This document shows positions 58,117 through 64,000 of a stretch of DNA of 64,000 nucleotides, piece by piece. Under the pieces are notes generated by a model, which did not search any database, was not told where the DNA came from, and saw only the letters and a list, made by a program, of their open reading frames with translations. The DNA comes from JAWWPY01 sp964412845 (GTDB taxonomy: Bacteria; Actinomycetota; Actinomycetes; Streptosporangiales; Streptosporangiaceae), in NCBI GenBank assembly GCA_964412845.1, contig CAYPQM010000010.1, forward strand, positions 1 through 64,000. The letters run 5' to 3'. Positions within the stretch are counted from its first letter, which is position 1; each line of letters begins with the position of its first letter. The translations under genes and the position numbers were made by a program.

Positions 58117-58812
58117 TCAGCGCGGGTTCCCTGGCCTGTTCGGCGGGGTTGTCCCAGGGATTATCAGGGTGGATTCGTAGGCGAGCACGACGGCCTGAAC
58201 GCGATCACGCAGTCCGAGCTTGGCGAGTATCCGGCCGACGTGGATCTTCACGGTGCCCCTGGACAGGTGCAGGCTGGCCGCGATTTCGCTGTTGGACATG
58301 CCTGCCGCGATCAGGGAGAAGACGTCCTGCTCACGACTGGTGAGAGCCTGCCGGATCTGGGCGGCCCGGCGGCTACTGGGTGACTCGGGCTGCTGAGTGG
58401 TGAACTGGCGGATAAGGCGCCTGGTGGCCCCCGGCGCGAGGACCGCGTCACCGGCGGCGATGGTGCGGATCGCGTCGGCCAGGTCGTCGGGCTGGGTGTC
58501 TTTGAGCAGGAAACCGCTGGCACCCGCGCGCAGCCCAGCGTAGACGTAGTCGTCCAGGTCGAAGGTGGTCAAGATCAGCACCTTCGACGGCAACCCTGCG
58601 GCCACGATGTCGCGGGTCGCCTCGATGCCGTCCCGGCCGGGCATCCGGACGTCCATCAGCACCACGTCGGGACGCAGCGCGGAGCACATGGAAACCGCGG
58701 TGGCCCCGTCGCCCGCCTCACCGGCCACCGCGATATCGCTTTCGGCGTCGAGAATCAGCCGGAAACCCTTCCTGATCATGGGATGGTCGTCCGCCAGCAA
58801 GACGGTGATCAT
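58117..58812 (-). CDS. NarL/FixJ family response regulator
   Basis: 231 residues. Receiver domain with acidic pair DD near the start (LLADDHPMIRKG), phosphoacceptor Asp in VVLMDVRMPG and Lys in FLLKDTQ; then a LuxR-type HTH (LTSREQDVFSLIAAGMSNSE, IAASLHLSRGTVKIHVGRIL). Phosphorylated by the kinase encoded immediately upstream, overlapping by 4 nt (ATGA). Target genes are unknown; the adjacent membrane protein or ABC genes are candidates. Confidence 0.93.
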   Translation of the reverse strand: MITVLLADDHPMIRKGFRLILDAESDIAVAGEAGDGATAVSMCSALRPDVVLMDVRMPGRDGIEATRDIVAAGLPSKVLILTTFDLDDYVYAGLRAGASGFLLKDTQPDDLADAIRTIAAGDAVLAPGATRRLIRQFTTQQPESPSSRRAAQIRQALTSREQDVFSLIAAGMSNSEIAASLHLSRGTVKIHVGRILAKLGLRDRVQAVVLAYESTLIIPGTTPPNRPGNPR

Positions 58813-59996
58813 GACGCGGCAGCCGGGTCCGGGCGGAGCCGGGCGCTGACCCGCCAGCCCCGCGGATCACGCGGACCGAAGTCCAGCTCACCGCCGAACG
58901 CTTTGATCCGCTCGCGCATCCCTGTCAGGCCGCCGCCAGCGGCGCCGGGCCTGGCGGTGCCGCCGGTGCCGTCGTCCTCGACGTCCACGCGCACATCGCC
59001 TGGTGACACCTGCAGCCGGACAGCCGCGCTCGCGCGAGGGCCGGCGTGCTTCATCGTGTTCGTCAGGGCCTCCTGGACGAGCCGGAAGACGGCCAGCTGG
59101 ACGCCGGTGGGCAGGTCCGCGCCGATGCCGGCGCGTTCGTAGCGGACGGGCAGGCCGGCGGCGCGGACGCGGGCGACGAGATCATCCAGGTCGGCCAGGC
59201 CCGGCAGCGGTTGCCGGGGTTCCTGGCCGGAGCCGGCCCGCAGCACGCCTAGCAGGCGGCGGGTCTCGTCCAGCGCCTGCCGGGCAGTGCCCGACACGTC
59301 CCGGATCGCATCGCAAGCCTCGGCGGGCGAGCGAGTGACGGCACGGAGGGCGCCATCAGAGAGGGCCACGATGACCGTGAGGTGATGGGCCACGCTGTCG
59401 TGCATTTCCCGGGCAATACGGGCCCGTTCCTCCGCTGCAGCCAGTGCGCTGCTGGTGTCGCGTTCGCGTTCGAGCCGCTGCGCCCGGTCACGCAACTCGG
59501 CCAGGTAGGCCCGGCGGGTGCCCGCGTAGAGTCCCACCAGCAGGACAGCGCCCGCGAGGCCGACCGTGTCCGTGATCGCCAGCGCCCAGTGACGCGTGCC
59601 ATCCTGCGCCACCACGAGGAGCACGACACCGGCCACGAGCGCCGCTGCGGCCAGCGCCTCCGCCCGTCGCAGCGTGGCCGCGACAGTGTACAAGCTGATC
59701 ACCAGCGCGACCGGGAACAGTACCCCGTGAGAGGGCCACTGGGCCAGGACGGCCGCAGCCAGGAGAGTCCACAGGAACACCGGGCCGGGCCACACCCGGC
59801 GCAGCGGCAGCGCCGCGGCCGTCAGGACCGCCACGGTCAGGCTGGCCGCCAGAGGCAGGTGCACAGAGTGCGCTGTCTGGCCGAACGAAAAGTGCGCCAG
59901 CGACGCTGCGCCCGCGACGACGGCGCATCCGATGTCGAAGGCCCAGGAACGCAGTGGTCGCGTCCCCGGGTCCTCGGCCGGCTTCCAGAAGGCCAC
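58809..59996 (-). CDS. NarL/DesK-type sensor histidine kinase
   Basis: 395 residues. Five or so TM segments in the first 160 residues without a large sensor loop, a coiled linker (LRDRAQRLERERDTSSAL), HisKA_3 phosphoacceptor REMHDSVAHHL, then an HATPase domain with VQEALTNTMKHA and VEDDGTGG and GGGLTGMRERI. Such kinases sense membrane stress or envelope-active drugs. Start GTG 59996 with GAGGA upstream. Confidence 0.92.
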   Translation of the reverse strand: MAFWKPAEDPGTRPLRSWAFDIGCAVVAGAASLAHFSFGQTAHSVHLPLAASLTVAVLTAAALPLRRVWPGPVFLWTLLAAAVLAQWPSHGVLFPVALVISLYTVAATLRRAEALAAAALVAGVVLLVVAQDGTRHWALAITDTVGLAGAVLLVGLYAGTRRAYLAELRDRAQRLERERDTSSALAAAEERARIAREMHDSVAHHLTVIVALSDGALRAVTRSPAEACDAIRDVSGTARQALDETRRLLGVLRAGSGQEPRQPLPGLADLDDLVARVRAAGLPVRYERAGIGADLPTGVQLAVFRLVQEALTNTMKHAGPRASAAVRLQVSPGDVRVDVEDDGTGGTARPGAAGGGLTGMRERIKAFGGELDFGPRDPRGWRVSARLRPDPAAAS

Positions 59997-60048
59997 GCCT
60001 TATCCTCGCAGTTGAGTTGCTGGGGAGCGCTCCCGGCGGAGCAGATTC

Positions 60049-60753
60049 TCAGGCCGGCACGCTGGCCGGCTCCGGGGTGCGGCTCCGGTCGTCCGGCGAG
60101 GTGGCCGCGGGCCAGATCCGGGCGGCCAGCAAGACCATCGCTGCCGCGAACGGCAGCATGTACAGGACGACGATCGGTCCGAACGAGCCCATCTGCTGGG
60201 CAACTTCCAGGCTGACGAAGAACAGGGCCGCGAGCCAGCGTGGAACGGTCCGGCTTCGCCACAGGGCGATCGCCATGAGCAGCGGTGCGAGAAATTCGCT
60301 CGCAAAGTAGACGTAAACGAAGACATGGCCGAACTCGGAATTGAACGCCGTCACCAGCAGCTTCGCGGCCGCGCCTCGTGATACATGCGCCGTGGCAGCA
60401 GCGGCGAGGCTGGGATAGACCACGACGTTGACGATGGCTCCGCAGAAGGCGCCGAGTCCCCCGAGCAGCGCGGCGACGGTAGCCAGCACAGAACCACGGT
60501 CCTTGACCAGCGTGGCGATCGCACCATACGACACGGCCAGTGCTCCAAGCCCGAGAAGGACAAGGGAGCTGGCCAGATAGAGCTGTGCCGGGTGCTGCGC
60601 AGCAATGGGCAGCACCTTGAACGCTGTGGCCGTGGTCGTGACCACCTGGTCGGTCCCCTTGGGGCTCAGAGCCTCACCCCCGATGTACAACACGGCGGCG
60701 ACAGGGAGGAAAAGAGCGAGCACCCGCTGACGTATCCGGGCAGCGTTATCCAT
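60049..60753 (-). CDS. Multi-pass membrane protein (DUF4386-like)
   Basis: 234 residues with about six hydrophobic segments and a short basic N-terminus (MDNAARIRQRV). The spacing resembles DUF4386 membrane proteins of unknown function, though I cannot be sure. TTGGAGAAG upstream sets ATG 60753. It precedes the two-component genes on the same strand by 52 nt, so it may be their operon partner or the signal-transducing membrane protein. Confidence 0.75.
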   Translation of the reverse strand: MDNAARIRQRVLALFLPVAAVLYIGGEALSPKGTDQVVTTTATAFKVLPIAAQHPAQLYLASSLVLLGLGALAVSYGAIATLVKDRGSVLATVAALLGGLGAFCGAIVNVVVYPSLAAAATAHVSRGAAAKLLVTAFNSEFGHVFVYVYFASEFLAPLLMAIALWRSRTVPRWLAALFFVSLEVAQQMGSFGPIVVLYMLPFAAAMVLLAARIWPAATSPDDRSRTPEPASVPA

Positions 60754-60901
60754 TGACTTCTCCAATCGGGTAGAGGCCGGGCGTCCCGGCGAGCTGATGC
60801 CGCATGCCATCAGGCGACGCGCTCCCACCAGCAATTGCTGACAACCCGAACGCTACGGACCCCACCACCAGCGGGCATCTGCCCCAAGACCACACTTTCC
60901 C

Positions 60902-60931
60902 CACGGTCTATGCCCCCGGGCATAGACCGTG
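60902..60931. promoter_or_regulatory. 30-nt palindrome
   Basis: Two perfect 14-nt arms, CACGGTCTATGCCC and GGGCATAGACCGTG, around CC. It lies between the end of the ABC permease gene and the start of the membrane protein gene (60753). It may be a terminator for the ABC operon or an operator for the next operon; the perfect symmetry and lack of a T-tract favour protein binding. Confidence 0.65.
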
Positions 60932-61004
60932 CAGCAGACCTTCCCCGATCCCCGACGGATCACCCCGACCGAGTGCCACAAGCGGCCCGGGACCGATGCC
61001 ATTG

Positions 61005-61036
61005 ACCGTCCCGGTCCGATACCGTCCCGGTCCGAT
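61005..61036 (+). repeat. Perfect 16-nt tandem duplication
   Basis: ACCGTCCCGGTCCGAT occurs twice in a row in the same intergenic region as the 30-nt palindrome. Confidence 0.9.
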
Positions 61037-61138
61037 AAAGGCGTCCCCACCGCGATCGCTGCCAGGCCGGGCCAGGCCAGGAGAGAACCCGGCTCTACGG
61101 GGGAAACCGGGTGATGTCGTTGCGCTGGCGGTCTGGGG

Positions 61139-63613
61139 TCACTCGAGCATCTGGCGGGCGATGGATGGCGGCTGGCGGCCGGCGAGGATCCAGCCGGTGA
61201 GGGTAGCCGCAACGGGAACGCCGAGGATAGTGATGGCGAGGTAGAGGACGGGCACGTGGCTGAGATCTCCGAGGTCGCTGAGGTGCCCGGCGGCCAGCGC
61301 GAGGTAGGCGGTGGCCGCGCCGAGCAGCGCACCGAGCAGGGCCAGCGCTCCAGCGGTGGTAGCGGTGAGCGTGCGCCGGGTGGTGCTGGTAGCTCCGGCG
61401 GCGGTGAGGGTGCGCAGGTCACCGGCGGCCTCGGTGCGGATCAGCCCGACGGTCATCGCGAGGACGCCAAGGGCGAGCAGTGCCCCGGCGACCGTCGCTG
61501 CGGCGCTGATCGTGCCTAGTGAGGCCTGGTTGTTCCTGGCCTCAATGATCAGGCCCGCTTTCGCGGCCACGTCCCGTGCGGCTGCGAGCTGCGCGGCGGT
61601 GAGAGGCTTGTCGGACTGGACGAGCCAGCCCGACTGTATCTGCGTCCAGCCGCGCCGGTGCAGGCCGTCCAGGGTCATCAACGAGGTGGGCTGGGAAGCG
61701 TAGGACGGGCCCTGGATCCGCTGCACATGGGTGACGGTCGCAAAGGTGGAGGGTGTGGTGACCACGAGCGGCCCCGCCTGAACGGTGAGGAAATCGGCGG
61801 CTGGGGTGATCGTGGCCGGGCTGATCCCGAGGTAGCGGAGTACTGCTGGCGTGGCGACATAGAGGGGGATCGCGCTGTAGCTCCCGCCCCGGCCGGCGGC
61901 GGCTGGGTTCTGCTGGGCGCCCAGGCTAGCTACCGGCTGTCCGGCCTGGCTGCCCTGCCCGCCGGGCTGCGGCTTGTCGGCCGGGTTGACGGGCATGTCG
62001 AGGGCGGTCACCTCGGAGTGCGGAAGCGGTCCGGCGATCTGGTGCACGGCGGTGGCCAGGACGCGCAGCTGGGCAGGTGTCCGGAGGGGGACGACGGGGC
62101 CATTCGGGCCGTCTGACTGGCCGGTCCAGACGAGGATCTGGGTGTCTGGCAGGTTGCCGGCGTTCGCCGCGGTCTTGTCGGCGGCGGAGCTGATGATGAT
62201 CGCCGCGGTGATCCCGAGGGCGAGGCTGATCGCGGCCAGCGCGGCGCCGGAGCGCGCCTGGTGGCGGGCGAGGTCGCGCAGCGCCAGCCGCACCGCGACA
62301 GGTGCCCGCCGGCCGGGCGCGGCGAGCGCCCGGATGGCCAGCGGGCTGATGAACAAGATCCCCAGGGTCATCGCCACCGCGCCAGCGATGATCAGCGGGG
62401 GGCGGTTCTGGTTACCCAGGCCCAGGCAGGCGACGCCCACCACGATCATCAGGGCGGCCAGCAGGGCCGGGCGGTGCGCGGGCCGGGGCCGCGGCGGCCG
62501 GGCCGACAGTGCCAGCGTGACCGGCAGGCGGGCGGCGGCCCGCGCTGGCCACCACGCTGCGCCGGTCGCCGTCACGACGGCGAGCAGCATACCGAGTGCG
62601 ACCAGGTCCCATGGGATGGCGAACCGGTCGATCCGGTGCCCGGCGAAGGCGTCCAGGCCCGGGGCGGCCGCGATCCACACGGCCAGGCCGGCTGCGGTCC
62701 CGGCCACGGCGGCGATGACGCCCACCACCGCTCCGCCCGTGACCATGACCATCCGAAGCTGCTTGCGCGTCGCCCCGATGGCGGCGAGCATGCCGAGCTG
62801 GCGCTGGCGGCGCGCCGCGATGACGGCGAAACCTGCGGCGGCGACGAGGCCGACCAGGAGCAGCAGCACCGTGACCGCGCCGAGCATGCCACCTGCGACG
62901 GCTCCCTGGGTGCTGGCCCCCCGCGCCTGCCACACCAGGGGGCCATGAAATGCGGCGCGGAACGCGTCGAAGCTGCCCGGCCCGGCGTTCAGCAGCACCG
63001 TCACCGACTGCGGCGGGCCCGCGCCCGAGGGCGAGACGAGAGCGAACTCATCGTTCAGGTCACTGGGGTTCTCCACGATGCCGGTCACGGTCTGATGCCC
63101 GTCGAGGGACAGTATGGAGCCGATCCGCAGCTGGAGGGTCTGCGCTAGCGGGCCGGTGACAGCGACCTGCCCGGGGCCGGCCGGGAAGCGGCCCTCGGTC
63201 AGCGCGAGCATCGGGCCGGTGTAAGGGCCGTGCGGGCTTTCTGCCCGGAACTCGACAGTCTGGGTCGAGCCCGGGATCGGCACGAACCGGCGGCCGATCA
63301 CCTGAATGGTGCCGAACGCCTTCCGGGCCACCGCGATGTCTGCCGTCAGGGCCTTCGGATTGGTTCCGTCGAATTGCAGCAGGTGGCTGGCGGAGCCGAA
63401 CTGCGGGCCGGGCAGGGACGCCACGTCGTAGGCAGCTGACACGCTGAAGGCGGCCGCCGCGACCGCAAAAATCAGCAGCGCGAGGACCAGGATCTGCTGC
63501 CGCCACTCACGGCGGAACAGCCGCCACGCCCACCGGGCCACCGCCCGGCGGGCCGGAACGCCACCGCCAGCGGAGCCGGGACGGACCCCCCGGTCACGCA
63601 GCGTCGCGCTCAC
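61139..63613 (-). CDS. FtsX/MacB-like ABC transporter permease
   Basis: 824 residues. An N-terminal TM (ILVLALLIFAVAAAAFSVSAA), a large extracytoplasmic domain, then a FtsX core (AGFAVIAARRQRQLGMLAAIGATRKQLRM with three TMs), more TMs, a second extracytoplasmic domain, and a second FtsX core near the C-terminus. This is the double-FtsX layout of large actinobacterial permeases of the LolC/E-MacB kind, which extract or export lipids, peptides or drugs without a classical channel. Start GTG 63613 overlaps the ATPase stop (GTGA). Confidence 0.9.
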   Translation of the reverse strand: MSATLRDRGVRPGSAGGGVPARRAVARWAWRLFRREWRQQILVLALLIFAVAAAAFSVSAAYDVASLPGPQFGSASHLLQFDGTNPKALTADIAVARKAFGTIQVIGRRFVPIPGSTQTVEFRAESPHGPYTGPMLALTEGRFPAGPGQVAVTGPLAQTLQLRIGSILSLDGHQTVTGIVENPSDLNDEFALVSPSGAGPPQSVTVLLNAGPGSFDAFRAAFHGPLVWQARGASTQGAVAGGMLGAVTVLLLLVGLVAAAGFAVIAARRQRQLGMLAAIGATRKQLRMVMVTGGAVVGVIAAVAGTAAGLAVWIAAAPGLDAFAGHRIDRFAIPWDLVALGMLLAVVTATGAAWWPARAAARLPVTLALSARPPRPRPAHRPALLAALMIVVGVACLGLGNQNRPPLIIAGAVAMTLGILFISPLAIRALAAPGRRAPVAVRLALRDLARHQARSGAALAAISLALGITAAIIISSAADKTAANAGNLPDTQILVWTGQSDGPNGPVVPLRTPAQLRVLATAVHQIAGPLPHSEVTALDMPVNPADKPQPGGQGSQAGQPVASLGAQQNPAAAGRGGSYSAIPLYVATPAVLRYLGISPATITPAADFLTVQAGPLVVTTPSTFATVTHVQRIQGPSYASQPTSLMTLDGLHRRGWTQIQSGWLVQSDKPLTAAQLAAARDVAAKAGLIIEARNNQASLGTISAAATVAGALLALGVLAMTVGLIRTEAAGDLRTLTAAGATSTTRRTLTATTAGALALLGALLGAATAYLALAAGHLSDLGDLSHVPVLYLAITILGVPVAATLTGWILAGRQPPSIARQMLE

Positions 63614-64000
63614 CGGTGCGGGCCTGGCGTGAGCAGCGATTCCGGGCCCGGCGGCATACGAGTCTGATCGATGATGCGCCCGTCGCGCAAGAACACCACC
63701 CGGTCAGCACACGCCGCAAACTGCGCGTCATGAGTCACGACCACCCCGGCCGCCCCTCGTCGGCAGGCCGCGAGCAGCAGCCGCATAACCGCTTCGCCGT
63801 TCACCGAGTCCAGGGCACCCGTCGGCTCGTCGGCGAGCAAGACCTGGCGCTCGCCCACCACTGCGCGCGCGATCGCCACCCGCTGGCGCTCCCCGCCGGA
63901 CAGCTCATCGGGGAAACGGTCAGCCCGGTCAGCCACGCCCAGCTCCTCCAGGGCCTTCATCCCTGCTGGGCGCGCGGCCTTCATCCCGACGCCATCCAGC
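63610..64000 (-). CDS. ABC transporter ATPase (MacB/LolD-like), partial
   Basis: Only the C-terminal 130 residues are inside the window; the gene continues past position 64000. Visible are the signature LSGGERQRVAIARA, Walker B VLLADEPTGALD and H-loop VVTHDAQFAACADRV, typical of MacB/LolD ATPases. It energises the FtsX-type permease encoded directly downstream with a 4-nt overlap. The Walker A motif lies outside the window. Confidence 0.9.
   Translation of the reverse strand, partial: LDGVGMKAARPAGMKALEELGVADRADRFPDELSGGERQRVAIARAVVGERQVLLADEPTGALDSVNGEAVMRLLLAACRRGAAGVVVTHDAQFAACADRVVFLRDGRIIDQTRMPPGPESLLTPGPHR

Larger units (their letters stand above)
60754..61138. other. Intergenic region with a large palindrome and a tandem repeat
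   Basis: About 385 nt. It holds the 30-nt palindrome at 60902-60931 and the 16-nt tandem repeat at 61005-61036. No gene seen. Confidence 0.6.

Overview
The window is high-GC DNA (near 70% by eye) from an actinobacterium, probably a filamentous one. The evidence is GTG/TTG starts with GGAGG-type ribosome binding sites, a conservon (sensor kinase, roadblock protein and Ras-like GTPase), an AfsR-like BTAD/NB-ARC/TPR regulator, an NmtR-type metal sensor, a Tat lipoprotein and DrrAB-like ABC pairs. The genus cannot be fixed from this sequence. A 100-N scaffold gap (18479-18578) lies inside a short-period repeat of the conservon kinase gene.

Layout. 0-4 kb: collagen-like secreted protein, lipoprotein, unknown protein, then a divergent NmtR-like repressor and CDF metal exporter with a visible operator. 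4-6.6 kb: SDR, MmcQ/YjbR-like protein, orphan LanC-like cyclase. 6.8-14.5 kb: peptide-type ABC importer (fused ATPase and two permeases on the minus strand; Tat lipoprotein binding protein on the plus strand) around an MDR oxidoreductase. 14.6-15.6 kb: a second, orphan binding protein. 15.9-22.3 kb: conservon without the usual DUF742 gene, small GntR protein, unknown small protein, and a cytochrome P450 that seems to lack the ExxR motif. 22.3-23.9 kb: mostly non-coding, with one possible small secreted peptide. 23.9-31.2 kb: BTAD regulator, membrane protein whose tail runs into a P450 remnant, MarR/MDR divergent pair, cyclic-nucleotide-domain histidine kinase. 31.5-38.5 kb: SDR, cytosolic SBP-like protein, hydrolase, an RHH regulator-DUF4097-ABC operon, DedA protein. 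38.8-45.9 kb: a catabolic locus (E2, fused E1, VOC protein, GntR, M24-fold enzyme, peroxiredoxin-like protein). 46-53.2 kb: SDRs, FMN-type flavoprotein, methyltransferase, MerR/NTF2 divergent pair, AKR/TetR divergent pair. 53.5-64 kb: large secreted GH35 enzyme, two-component system, membrane protein, and a MacB-like ABC transporter that runs off the end.

How the genes work together. Several divergent regulator-target pairs have operator-like DNA between them: NmtR/CDF, MarR/MDR, GntR/E1-E2 and VOC, MerR/NTF2. The 39-44 kb locus looks like one regulon: two inverted copies of the same 13-14 nt motif flank the E1/VOC divergent promoter region, and the likely regulator is encoded just downstream of VOC. 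The strongest candidates for new biology are that catabolic locus with its unusual M24-fold enzyme, the conservon without CvnC plus the P450 without ExxR, and the RHH-controlled DUF4097/ABC operon with helically phased TGACG repeats.

Limits. Functions come from motif reading without database searches. Start codons were chosen from visible ribosome binding sites and are uncertain where stated.
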